Assembly (NCBI GenBank): GCA_002104985.1
Contig: MCGO01000081.1
Coordinates: 62,001 to 126,000 of the forward strand
Direction of reading: 5' to 3'
Source: Rhizoclosmatium globosum
Lineage: Eukaryota; Chytridiomycota; Chytridiomycetes; Chytridiales; Chytriomycetaceae
DNA: 64,000 nt
Part shown: piece after piece, positions 32,860 to 44,101 of the stretch
How the letters are laid out: the number at the start of each line of letters is the position of its first letter
Numbering within the stretch: the first letter of the stretch is position 1
Notes under the pieces: model-generated
Databases searched by the model: none
Told to the model about the DNA's origin: nothing
What the model saw: the letters and a program-made list of their open reading frames with translations, nothing else
Translations under genes and position numbers: made by a program

Positions 32860-35353
32860 ATGAGTGAAATGTGGAGACAGCTCCCCCAAGAGCACCTTGT
32901 CCCCACTGAATCGCTCTACTTCTGGGACCGATCCCAAAGCGACCTCCTCCGAAACGAGCCACTTTGGAAAGCAGTTGCCACGATGGGTCTCAAGCAGATC
33001 CAGGCCGAATCCACGCAACTCAGAACAGTCTCCCAAACAATGTCCCGTTCCACTCGAACGTGGTCTTGTTGAGCGTGGCGGCGAAGGCGAATCGATTCTT
33101 CACATTGCAATTCTCAAACAAAGGCCAGTCGAAGTCATCGAGTGGATCGTGAAGACGTACCCGGTCCTTGTTAACGAACCCTATCGCGGGGACAGGTACT
33201 GTGGCGAGACGGCCCTGCATCTGGCCGTTGTTCAGTGTGAAGATCATGATCCTGCTGATGAAACTGTAAAGAGCGTTGTGAGGCTGTTGTTGGATGCTGG
33301 GTGGGTGATGCTGTTAGACATACCACAACACTCAATACTCATTTGACTACTAGAGCCGACGTAAACAGATACCAAGCTATCGGTCGTGAGTTCTCAGCGG
33401 AAGATAAAGCAACGTTGAGATACTATGGTCAAACTGTCCTTCAATTTGCAGCTGTCTCTGGAAAACCCAAGATTGTTGAGTATCTCTGCAACCGTACACC
33501 TGCAGACACAAAGGTTGTCGATCAAGTCACAAAAAATAACGTATTGCATCTTTTGGCCAAGAACAAAGGTCTGAAGAAGCATGACTTTCGACGAATGTTC
33601 CAGTTCTTGAAGAACGTGAATCCGAATTTGTTGAATCAGTTGAACGAGGCAAACCAAACGCCGTTGGGGGTTGGATTAAGTGAAGGGAATGTGAATGTGC
33701 TGAGGCTGTGAAGGATGTGCTTTGGGACGTGAGTATTTCAATTTATATCATAGGCTATAGATTGAATTATTACAATTATCATCGGATTAGTTTGACAAGG
33801 TGTGTCGATACCGTGTTCCATTGAACGAATTGGATCCACTGTTCAATCGCGATGATAGCGAAGTTGGAAAGAATGTATTGCTGAACCTGTATCAAAGTGT
33901 CAAGAAGGCGTTCAGCGAAGAATCCGAAAAGAAGCATGCCAGTCTCATTGAAATGGCTGTGTATCACCACGACAAGGATATCATCTGTCACCCGTTATTG
34001 ATACGATTCTCCGATACAAGTGGAAACTATACGCTCAATACTTTTTCCTCGGCCGTTTCGTCACCGCCCTTGTCAACGTCTTACTATTCTTCACCCCCGC
34101 CGTCGCGATGCAACCAAACACACTTGCTGACCGTCGTCACTACGATTTAACAAACAGCCACGTTGACAAAGTCCGCCTCGCATTTGAGATCCTCACGATC
34201 CTTGGAACTCTGTACACATTCTTTGTCTCCTGGCACGACACATTCAAAAAGTATAACCTCATCACCAACATTACGCGTTGGTCGTTTGGCCTCTTGGTCT
34301 TTTTCGTCCCCTTAATCCGCCTCTTTGCAGTGGACGAATCCGTCGGTTTGAACGCGGAGAATGTTTGTATTGGAATTGCGGCGATAATTGGGTGGATCCA
34401 TCTTGTTCGTTTTGCAAGAGGGTTTGAGGCTGTGGGTCCGCTGATTGAAGTCGTCACGCAAATCTGTTTCAAGGATTTCTTTCAATGGCTTGTGATTTAT
34501 ATTCCGTTGACGGTTGGGTTTGGAACTGCGTTGTTTTTGCAAATGCAGACGGCGGGGGTACGGGCTGTGGAAGCTGGGAATGTGTTGGCCGAGGATTGGG
34601 ATACTAATTTTGGGGCAGTGTTGTCAGCGGTTCGGTTCCAGTTTCAGCAGGAACAGTATAGTGATTTCCAATTTGGTGGGATTCCTGGGTTTGCGATTGC
34701 ATTGTTCATGACGTATGGGTTCCTGGCGACGTTGTTGTTGGCGAATATTCTGATTTCGAAGCTGGTTGATACTTTTGAAAGGATTCATGATGATGCGAAT
34801 CGAGAGTGGAAGTTGGATCTTGCTAGATTGATCTTGAGTGAGTTTGTCTTCATTTTTGAAAAGGATCTGATATTTTGTGCACAGGCATTGATTTACGACT
34901 CACTCCTGATCAAAAAACTAAATACCTCAAAGATTTCGGGTTTGAGGTTGACGAAAAAAATGCAATTGCTCAAAAAGGGAATGAGAAGGTGAAGGTGCTT
35001 CAAGTAAGTTTATCTTTGAGGTGCATTTAATACATATTATTCTAATGCAAACATTTGATCTTTAGTTTACCGAGCGCCGCCATGACGAGGAAGACGAAGC
35101 AGACGAGAAGCTTCTTGGAAAGAAAGGCAGCACAAAAGGCGAACGAAGCTTGAAAGTACAAGTTCTTCAAGTTGTTGTTGGAAGAACATATCCCATTCCA
35201 ACTGAAAGAGAGAAATATGACGATGTAACTAAATCCGCAGATGAATTGAGGCATTTTAGAGGGTTCGAAAAGGAATGGAAAGCTTTCCTGGTCTTTATTG
35301 GATTCCGAAGTGCCGAGACGGCAAAGAAATTGGATTTAAAGAAGCACGATTGA
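32860..35353 (+). CDS. TRPV-like ankyrin-repeat cation channel, copy 3
   Basis: The start at 32860 (MSEMWRQLPQEHLVPTESLY) lies only 63 bp after the stop of copy 2. The ankyrin units GGEGESILHIAILKQRPVEV, YCGETALHLAVVQCEDHDP and YYGQTVLQFAAVSGKPKIV are followed by VPLNELDPLF. S1-S6 then include AVLSAVRFQFQQEQYSDFQ and FLATLLLANILISKLVDTF. The tail reads FTERRHDEEDEADEK and ends SAETAKKLDLKKHD*. Three frame changes are present: before GLVERGGEG (about 33050), at 33701 (DVLWD exon) and at 33994 (HPVIDT). The last two need exactly one extra base. The first is in the other register. I favour an intact gene with consensus errors, but a recent pseudogene is possible. Confidence 0.72.
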
Positions 35354-35447
35354 TGGATCGGGTTGTTATCTGGAATCATTTATTACGTAGATAGAAATAA
35401 ACAGAAGTTCTCTAAAAAGTGGAGATATTAAATTGCCGCATTCAAAA

Positions 35448-37661
35448 ATGCACCCTCCGCCGCGGAACCCAAACCACCATGTCATCCAAGTCACTCGGCA
35501 AAGTACCTCCGAATTAAATCTAACTGAAATCGATGAAACCGAGCACGGCCCTGTCGTCAGGAACCACCGTGCCCAATCAGATCTCTTATTGAATCATCCA
35601 ATGTGGGCGGCCGTCGCCCACGGGAGCCTCGAAGCGATCAAAACAGAAACCGAGAAACCAACTGAAAAAGGTATTGGCCCTGCGGCCTTGTCGAGCGTGG
35701 CGGCGAAGGCGAAACCATCCTTCATGTCGCAATCCTTAAACAACGACCATTTGAGATCATTCAGTGGATCGTGACTACTTTCCCAACCCTGGTCAATGTT
35801 CCATATGCTGGAAAGAGGTACTTTGGAGAGACGGCGTTGCATCTCGCTGTGGTGCAGGCTGAAGATCATAACCCTGCTGAACACAAGAAAAGTATTGTGA
35901 GGTTGCTGATTGAGCATGAGTATGTACTTGTCGACTTGATGTTATTGGCAGTCTAATTTCGAATTGTTTTGTGTAGAGCGGACCCAAACATATCTCTTGC
36001 TACTGGTACTGAGTTTGCAAGCATAGATCAAGGGACACTTCGTTATTACGGTCAATCTGTCTTGCATTTCGCTGTTGTTTCAGGGAAACCGTTGATTGTG
36101 AGTATCTTGTCAGTAACGATGCTGATATCATGAAAGATGATGGTGAGATAAAACAACGTATTGCACTTGTTGCCAAGAACATGGCATGAAGAGATGTATT
36201 ACGAAAATGTTCCGGTTTTTAAGACGTTGGAGCCAACTGTTGCTATGGAGAATGGAAGGGACAGAATCCCTTGACCTTGGGATTGAACCATAATGCAATA
36301 TCTTGAAGCTGTAAAAGATATCTGTGGGATGTGAGTAGCTATCTTATTCATAAATACAGCTATGATCGTCTTAGTTCGACAAAGTCTGTCGTTACCGTGT
36401 ACCTCTTAACGGCTAGATCCCTCCTTACACCCCATGACAAAAGAAACATCATATTTGATTCAAATGGCTGTGAGAACAAGGACAAGGATATCCTACGCAT
36501 CCAGTCATTATACCCTCTCCAAGTACAAATGGAACTCTACGCGCAGTACTATTTCTCGGCGTTTACTTCTGGGGCCATTCTTATTGGTCGTTTTTTTCAC
36601 ACCTGCATGCATGCAACCACCTACATTCGAAGACCGTCGGTCGTATGATATGTCCACGACGGAAGACCGGCGCGATTCGGTTTTGAATCTTGACGCTTCA
36701 GGTGGATGATCTCATGTACTTTTCGTCAAATGAGTGTTTCCGAAATGGAATGTGTTTGATAATTTCTGGAGATGGTCTTTGGTATTACGGTGCTCAGTGT
36801 TCCGTGATTCGTGCGGCTGCACCTTTTCAGTTGGAATTCATATGAGAATGTGGTTCTTGGTGTAGCGATTATTGGGTGGATCTATCTCCTCAGTTTCGCA
36901 AAGGGTCGCAAAAGATTGGTCCGCTTGTTCAAATGTGCGACGATTGTATCCATGATTTCATTCAATGGCTTGTGATTTACGTTCCGATTACGTTGGCTTT
37001 GGAACGCCATGTTTTTGCAGTGCAGGATGTTCCAATTCGGATTGGAATACAAACTTTGGGTCGTTTTTGTCGGCAGTTCGGTTCAGTTTCAGGAAGAGTC
37101 GTATGCAGATTTAAGCAGGGTAAAATGCAAGGATTTTCGATTGGGCTTATGGTTGTCTATGGGTTCCTTGCCACGCTGTTATTGTCGAATATTTTGATTT
37201 CCAAGCTTGTCAACACCTTTGAGCGGATTCACGACGATTCGGAGAGAGAGTGGAAGTTGGATTTAGCGCGGCTATTCTGAGTAAGTTTCGGCCCAGTTTA
37301 AAAGTATCTAATTTTCAAATCAGCAATCGATTTGCAAATGCCAATACAAGGAAAAGTATATTGAAAAATGGGATTCCACGTCGTAGAATATCCAATGGCC
37401 TTCGTAAGCAGAGCCTGAGAGATACTTCAATTTACCGAAAGAATTGACCTGACGGGAGTGGAAATATTACTTCTGAGGTTTGCAGGTTGTTGTTGGTCGA
37501 AATACTTGGACGCTGACAAGCAGATGACTGATAAATATGAGGAAGAAGTGAGAACTGGAGAGCAATTGGAGCACTTTAGAGGGTGTGGAAGGAATGGATT
37601 GCGTTTTGGGAATTCTGGGGATTTATTTCTTCAAAATCCACAAGAAGTGAAACATGAATGA
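35448..37661 (+). pseudogene. TRPV-like channel, copy 4, decayed
   Basis: The ATG at 35448 (MHPPPRNPNHHVIQVTRQS) starts within 95 bp of the copy 3 stop. The N-terminal ankyrin part reads well (YFGETALHLAVVQAEDHNPA) once a base is supplied at CCC 35678-35680. From about 36080 onward it disintegrates. The VPLNELDP linker meets stops, the ankyrin repeat NVLHLL is shortened, S1-S4 are scattered over three frames, and the S4-S5 region has lost segments. Recognisable fragments are FIQWLVIYVPITLAL, FLATLLLSNILISKLVNTF near 37170 and a tail resembling EQLEHFRG. Unlike the other copies it has deletions and substitutions as well as single-base shifts. I therefore call it a pseudogene, not an assembly artefact. 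Confidence 0.7.
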
Positions 37662-37761
37662 ATGATGGAACTAGAATATAGATAACAAAAGTTAGTTTTT
37701 GAACATAAAAGACTGCTTTTACTGGTTCAAACATCCCATAAAAATCAAACTAAACGCAAAC

Positions 37762-39499
37762 TCAAAAGAATCTCGCCAATCCTTCCACCTCCTCCACAAT
37801 CTCCCGTCTCAACCCAGCACCACTATCAGCAGTAGCCAACAAAGGCCCAACCTTACTCTCCTTCCACCCGCCCACACCTTCTCAACACCCACCCGATTCT
37901 CCTTCCCAACAACCAACACGAAAATCGCATCAAACCCACCCGCCCCAGGAACTCCACACATCACAACCCCCTTCTCCTTCGCAATCTCATCAAGAAGCCG
38001 GGTCTGCGACTCTGGCTCCACAGGTACACCCGCAAGCCTCGACATCTCTTGCAAATGTGTACGCACATTCAGGAACGCAGCGTGTACCGCCGCAAAGTGC
38101 TTTGTGACGGCGGATGTGGACGTGGACCATGTCTCTGCGTGTGTGGTTTTGATTTGGGCGAGGGTTTTTGCGTATTCTTTTGGGGATGTGTGGGAGGTTG
38201 TGTGGAGGGTGCGCAGGGTTTCGGCGATGAGGAGGTTTTGGGTGTGGAGGGATTTCCAGAGGGTTTTGCCTGGTTTTTTTTTCGGTTTAGGGTGGAAATG
38301 GAGGATAGGGGGGGTGGACTTACATTCTTTGGGGTTCTTGGTACGCCACTCTAGGATTCCTTTTACGAGGGATGGGGTGCTGCTTCCGGCGTCGACGTCT
38401 GCTAACATTAATTCAACGCCTGGAGGTAACTGAACTCTCTCGACTTTGGAGTCCCATTTGTCGCTTTGAATAACCTCGAGGATGCGGGAGCCAGGAACTC
38501 CGTAGATTGTAGATGCTTCACACTCAGACATGAGAGCGTCAAGGACGGAGGGTGTGAAACGCGTGTATGTGTGGGATCCGTACACTGCGGAAGAGACGTC
38601 GAAGCCGGACCCGATTTTACCTTGAGCAAGGCAGTGGATGAATTGGGATGTGTTGTGTGCGATGCGGAGGGCGTTGGTGTGGTCGATTTCTTCTGTGTTT
38701 GTTGTGGAAGGGGTTTCGACAGATTTTTTGGCAGAGGCGTGCTTTGAACGTCCACGTTTACGCTTTTTTGAAGGTGGAGTAGTTTGACTTGCTGGAGTTG
38801 GGTCTGGGAGTGCGATGACGTCAAAGTGCTGGACGAGGGCGGCAACGAGGGACGTGATCATGGCTGCGGAGGAACCAAGGCCGGTTTTATGGACATTTGC
38901 AATTGTTGTGAGAGTGTGGCAGAAGGGATCGAGTGAGGCAAGCGACGACGAGGTGAGGGGAAGGTTCAGGGATTCAAGCTGAGATCAGATAGGGTTAAGA
39001 GCCTTGTCCAATGTGATCCAAGAAGATGAATTTACCTGCGGTCGCTGAGAGTAAAAGTCATTGTGGCCAACGATGCAAATATCAAGATTGGACTTTGGGG
39101 TAAAGTTGGCATCAAAGGCACTTGGATTTGCAGCTTTTGCGAGTTTGAGGGAAAGAGCGACGGCGTATTCAACGTACTTGTTTCTGATTATTCAATTTAT
39201 GGTAGTGCAGAAGTATTAGAGTGTATTATTATAGAATGATCATACCTGTCACTCCCTTCATTCTCAAGCTTAAGATCCTTTCCCACTCGATACACCCACT
39301 TCCCACCTTCAAACTGAGGCGATCGCACGACAATCTTCTTCTGCTTCTCGTCCTCTGAATCGACCGTTGAAACCGTTGAAACAAAGCGGGACGACGTGGC
39401 AGCAACAAGGCCACTGAACTCGTTGAACAGAACAAGATATCCACCACTAATTAGGACCTTGCCCGGCGCTGACACGCACGTCCGCTTTTGTTGCGTCAT
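37762..39499 (-). CDS. ERG8: Phosphomevalonate kinase
   Basis: This GHMP-family kinase converts mevalonate-5-phosphate to the diphosphate in the isoprenoid/ergosterol pathway. The start at 39499 (MTQQKRTCVSAPGKVLISGG) shows the N-terminal GHMP motif SAPGKVLISGGYLVL. Motif 2, the ATP-binding loop, is KTGLGSSAAMITSLVAAL. The Ser/Gly-rich region GKIGSGFDVSSAVYG and the C-terminal motif GVPGAGGFDAIFVLVVG are both present. A Lys/Ser/Thr-rich insert follows motif 2. There are two or three short introns. The final 30 residues need one more base in the run at 37867-37869. With it the protein ends ESKVGPLLATADSGAGL .. RFF* at 37762, matching the family. It is divergent from POT1, with 106 bp between start codons. 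Confidence 0.9.
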
Positions 39500-39605
39500 T
39501 TTTTTGGGGGTGGTGGATTCAATTTGGTTGGGATCAGGCCATTGGGTGCTGTCAAAAAGAAGAAGAAAGAAAGAGAAAAGAAAGAAAGAAAGAATACTTC
39601 CAATA
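39500..39605. promoter_or_regulatory. Short bidirectional promoter with purine tract
   Basis: This 106 bp spacer between the ERG8 and POT1 start codons contains an uninterrupted A/G tract at 39554-39594 on the plus strand. Such tracts often keep nucleosomes off promoters; that role here is inference. Confidence 0.55.
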
Positions 39606-41656
39606 ATGGACACTTCAGTCATCGACCACTTCCGCTCTCTTTCAGCTGTATCTCATGTATTTAAAATTGCTTTATTAATGCATGCTACTGTATGAATCTG
39701 AAAGGGATTCCACTCACTCACAGACGACCCCAATCGACACACTCGTCCTCAATCGTTTCTATTCAATCTTTGCCGTTGTTCGCGATGACAATGTCCGCGG
39801 AAAAAGCAGGAAGGGCGGTACGTTCGCAACTCATTCAAGTGTAGTCCAAGCACTTCCTTCCCTCTGAGTTAAACAAGCTTCCAAACTAATGCAATCCACT
39901 CAGACTACATGCTCACGATGGTTCTCTTGGATCCAACCGCAAAGGTTCCCCTCGGTGTTTCAATGTTTGCAAAGACGATTGAAAGAGTGCCTGAAGAGTT
40001 GAAGGCAGGGACGGTCATCAAGTTGTCCAATCTGAAGGTAAGCCTTGTTTGAGATGCGTGATGGTGGAGAAGGATGTAAGGGGTTGAACCAAGTCTCGGA
40101 CACTGACTGACCTCATCAAACCTAGATCCAGGAATTCAATGGGAAACTACAAGGATTATCGACATTCCAAACTACAATTAAGCAATACTACTTCACTGGT
40201 TCGACGATTGATCAAGAGGGCGATCAAGACTTTTCACTCGCGAAACACTTGCATTCTTGGTATACGGCGCGTCTCTCTGGGAATCTTCAATCAGACACGA
40301 CACTGATGACGAAAGGGCGACGAAATGTGTGGACAATCAGTCAATTGAAATCAGCGAGGGATTGTTTTGATCTGTATTGTCAGGTGAGCCGTAAATCCCT
40401 TGATCGCTGATCGATTTGTAAGAAATCTTGTTCTGACAATTTATTTTTATTATTTTTATTTTAGGTCATGTGTGTGCAACAACAAGATGGACTGGGTGGA
40501 ATGGTGCTTCTTGTTTCAGATTTTACATCGGCGGCGTTTTCGTGAGCTGTTTCTTGTTTTCTATTCGCGCGTAAATTAATGCCTAAGCAGGAACGGAGTT
40601 TCCATGCGCGATGAGTCGCTGTTGTATTCTGTAGCCAAAGATTGCTTGAGAGTCACAATTTGGTACAGCGCCGTCTCTCTGTGATATCAACTAATCGAGC
40701 AATTTAAGGGACGACAATATGGACGTGGAAAATATGCTCAAGACAAACGAAGGTGGACCGACACTTGCACAGATTGAACGTGGAACGTACTTGTTTCTTC
40801 GAAACCTGTTTTCAAAAGACGCGAGAGATGCAGATGGAACTGCTACCATTGAAGCGTCATTACATTCTGAGCGGGGTGAGAAATCGATGGGTGGGCGATG
40901 GCAAATCTTGGATCGAGATCATATTGAAGTCAAAAAGATTCGGCGGTAGAGTTCTTTTTTGTTTATCTGTTGCCACCATCTCATGTTTACATTACAGGCG
41001 AATGGAAGAACAAGGCTTAACAATCAACAAGGATTCCACAAATCTGACAGGTTCAACGAAAAACTCATACAAAGGCTTCAATCTTCTTAACTTCCTTAAA
41101 ACCTAACAGTAACACCTGCTTATATCCCTCTCACGCTTCTCCGACAAGTCCTTGCTGAAAACCCTCAACTTCCCACACGGTACAAATTCGAAGCGATCGT
41201 TGTCGATCATCTCCCCACAAAACTCGAATACTTTTCGCGTGTCATGTGTGATTACTGTGGATGTAGCTACAAAGACGGCATGTGTTCAAAGTGTGGAAAC
41301 TCGGACACGGGACGCGTTCGATGGATGTTTTCGTTGTTATTGGGAGATGGAGCGGATTCGTTTGTGCCTGTGGTTATTTCTGGAGATGATGCTGTAAGTG
41401 TATTTGTTTTCATCGATAACTGAAGGTTAACTTCGTGTAGGATCAATTTTTGAAGTTTGAGGCGAAGGATATGAAATCGGATCAGGAATGTTTGCAGAGG
41501 TTGAGGACGGCATTGTCGGGGCTGTGGGTAATTGGTGGGGAAGGGCAGGTGAGAGTTACGGGTGCAAGGAAAGCTCTGTTTTGTGTGCAGAGTTATCGTG
41601 TGGATGGGATCGATGATGTGCGGTTTAAGCTTATTGCTACTGAACTGATTTGGTAA
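39606..41656 (+). CDS. POT1: Telomere single-strand binding protein POT1
   Basis: Pot1 caps the 3' G-strand overhang of telomeres. After a tentative first exon at 39606 (MDTSVIDHFRSLS), the first OB fold reads PIDTLVLNRFYSIFAVVRDD, then DYMLTMVLLDPTAKVPLGVS, VIKLSNLKIQEFNGKLQGLS and HLHSWYTARL. This is the Pot1/telomere-end-binding layout. A middle region with GTYLFLRNLFSKDARDAD follows. The C-terminal OB fold includes IPLTLLRQVLAENPQLPTRY, KFEAIVVDHLPTKLEYFSRV, a zinc site CDYCGCSYKDGMCSKCG and GADSFVPVVISGDDADQFLK, as in vertebrate POT1. About eight introns join without frame loss, including one at about 41050-41106 that links NLT to VTPAYIPL. The assignment rests on fold pattern and motif order; exon 1 is the weak point. 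Confidence 0.8.
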
Positions 41657-41867
41657 TATGGATATATATTTTGTGTTGTTACGAGAATGGAAACAACAGG
41701 ATTCATGAGGATAATTTGGAGAGAATGGGGGAAGGAAGAACCTATTCACCCTATGTCTTCTTAAAAGCTTCCAGTTGTGCATCATATTCCGCCGCTTGAT
41801 CTTTCAGCAGTTGATCGGTGTCCTTGCAATGTTTTATTTCGAGTTCGAGGCATTTCCTCGACTCAAT

Positions 41868-42209
41868 TTAGTCTCGTTGTACCTTCACCAATGCATTGAG
41901 GATCATGTCCAACTCGTTTGACACATTCGAAGACATTTCGCAGAGTTCTTCCAGGGTTTCCTTGTGGCGTTTGTTGATTCCAAGTGCGACTTTGTTGGTT
42001 TTCAAGTTTTCGATTTCCGTTGAAGTCCGCTTTCGCTTCGATTGAAGAGCCGAAGAAGGTGGCTGTGCGTCTTGAAAAGCGGGTTCGTTGAGAGCGATTG
42101 CGTCGGTGTTTGGCGGCCAAAGTGAACGAGATTGGCTTCGAGTTGATCGCACTGGAACGCCGAACAACTCTTTGTCCGATCTTCCACGACCACAGTTGAA
42201 GCTATTCAT
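41868..42209 (-). CDS. Small coiled-coil protein of unknown function
   Basis: The start at 42209 (MNSFNCGRGRSDKELFGVPV) begins a 113-residue product, Ser/Arg-rich in the first half. A basic KRKRTS patch and a predicted helical region (EELCEMSSNVSNELDMILN) follow. The frame stays open past the TAA at 41868-41870: the next codons read IESRKCLELEIKHCKDTDQL and run to a second stop at 41751-41753, again strongly helical. This suggests that the natural protein is about 38 residues longer and that a tiny intron, a stop readthrough or a base error hides at the TAA. I do not recognise the family. The KRKR patch hints at a nuclear protein. It converges on POT1 and is divergent from the P450 by 70 bp. 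Confidence 0.6.
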   Translation of the reverse strand: MNSFNCGRGRSDKELFGVPVRSTRSQSRSLWPPNTDAIALNEPAFQDAQPPSSALQSKRKRTSTEIENLKTNKVALGINKRHKETLEELCEMSSNVSNELDMILNALVKVQRD

Positions 42210-42279
42210 TGTTTATCTTGTTTTGGTGGGTCAAGTAGTGGTCAATGCGAGAAAGTGTGCAAAACCCTTTTCTTTGGAA

Positions 42280-43970
42280 ATGTCTTCTGTTGCGACAGTC
42301 CTTGGCACAGCAGTTGTCTTAATCGGAGCATATGTGGGCAAGACGTACTGGCTGGCACTCCGTCGATCCGCAGAGTTCAGGCGATTGAACCCAAAACTCC
42401 ACATTGAGACCATCTTGCTCTCTGGAAAGTCTGCCCTGCGATTGTTTGATATCCAGTGGCGCTGGTCTCCGATTGATCTCCAGTGGCAGATGAATTGGCT
42501 TCTCAGGAACAAGTTTGCTTTGTTTGAGAATCGGTAAATACAGAAGCCTTGTGCGTGAATTGAGTGTTATCTAAATTATTGGTGTAGACACAATCAAATG
42601 TATGCTAGGTGTACGTCGGATACAACTACGGTTTTTATTGCCGAGCCCGCATTGATTCGAGAAGTGCTGCACCGCAACAAGGAGTTTGTGAAGCCGGTAC
42701 ATATGTACGGTGTTCTGCGTTTCTTTGGTATACATATTGGCCATAATTGTAAAGGAATGACCAATCTATATGGACCATAGGTGATAATCTCGTGTCGACG
42801 GAAGGAGTTGATTGGAAGCGTCACCGAAAGATTGTCGCTCCTGCATTCTCCGAACAAAACAATATTCTTGTACATGCAGCTTCAACGCGTATTGCTCAAG
42901 AGATGTTTGCTTCATGGGATAGAAACAAAACTGGTCCTAGAGTCCAAGTGTCCAAAGATATGACAAAATTCGCTCTTGCAATCATTTCTTCGGCTGGCTT
43001 CGGTATTGAATTTGCATGGCATGATATGAATGATAAGAATGTATGGCATGGACACTCGCTTTCGTTTAAGAATGCGCTTGAAATCGTCGTGCAACGCGCT
43101 GTTGCTTTTGCCGTTATGCCAAAAGCTTTGAAAATGTTGCCATTTAAATGGATGAAGGATACAAAAAAAGGTTATGACGAATTCAACCAGTATTTGGATG
43201 AGTTATTGGACAGGGAAGTTCCAGAACGGCCAAAGAACGTGAGTCTCTTTCAACCATAATTTCTTCTACTTATATTATATTTTGTATAGATTGTTGAAAT
43301 GCTATTAAAAGCTTCTCAAGAAGATTCTTCGGCCGGCCTTACCCGGCAGGAACTCAAGGGAAATGCATTCGTGTTAATTTTCGCAGGGCATGAAACAACG
43401 GCAAACACACTTTCGTATGCACTTGCCCTTCTTGCAATTCATCAAGATAAGCAAGAGTCATTGTACAAAGAAAGTATCAATGTCTTGGAAGAAAGTCAAG
43501 CACCAGAATATTCAGACATTTCCAAGCTCACTTACGCCCTTGCCGTCATGAACGAAACACTTCGCCATTTTCCTCAACCGTCAACCATACCAAAATACAC
43601 GGCTGACAAAACACTCATCCTTGGCGATACTGTGCTCCCACCCAAGACTGTCCTCAGCTTTGCTACCGCTGCGCTTCACATGCATACTGACATTTGGGGC
43701 CCAGATGCATCTGAATTTAAGCCGGAGAGGTGGAACGAAAAGAAGGAATCAATGTTAGGATTCTTGCCATTTTCTGAGGGGCCAAGAGCGTGTCTAGGAA
43801 AGCGGTTCGCACAGATTGAGTTTATCACGCTTTTAACCATGATTTCGGTGAGGTACAAGTGGTATGTCCCCGATGGTGTCGCGGAAAAGGAGTTGTTGGA
43901 ATCTGGAACGCTTTTGACGACTTATCCGCTTAAACCTATTGAGTTGATATTTACTCATAGATCAGTATGA
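42280..43970 (+). CDS. Cytochrome P450 monooxygenase
   Basis: The start at 42280 (MSSVATVLGTAVVLIGAYVG) gives an N-terminal membrane anchor typical of ER P450s. P450 landmarks follow in order: WKRHRKIVAPAFSEQN (helix C), AGHETTANTLSYALA in helix I with the oxygen-activating Thr, ETLRHFP as the ExxR motif, FKPERWNE as the PERF-like motif and FLPFSEGPRACLGKRFAQIE as the haem-binding loop with the Cys ligand. The order and sequence match microsomal CYP4/CYP5-like fungal P450s. The substrate cannot be predicted. Three short introns lie near 42535-42595, 42727-42781 and 43240-43289. The frame is intact. No partner reductase or biosynthetic cluster is visible beside it, so it may be a housekeeping or detoxifying enzyme. 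Confidence 0.9.
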
Positions 43971-44101
43971 ATACATATGAATCATTTAGCTTGATACGAT
44001 TTAAGGGTGGGAAGTGGGAGTGGAATTTGTAATCGCCTAGAATCAATTGAACAACAACCTGTCTCATTCCAACGCAGAAAGTTTCTCTAAAACACCTCAT
44101 A

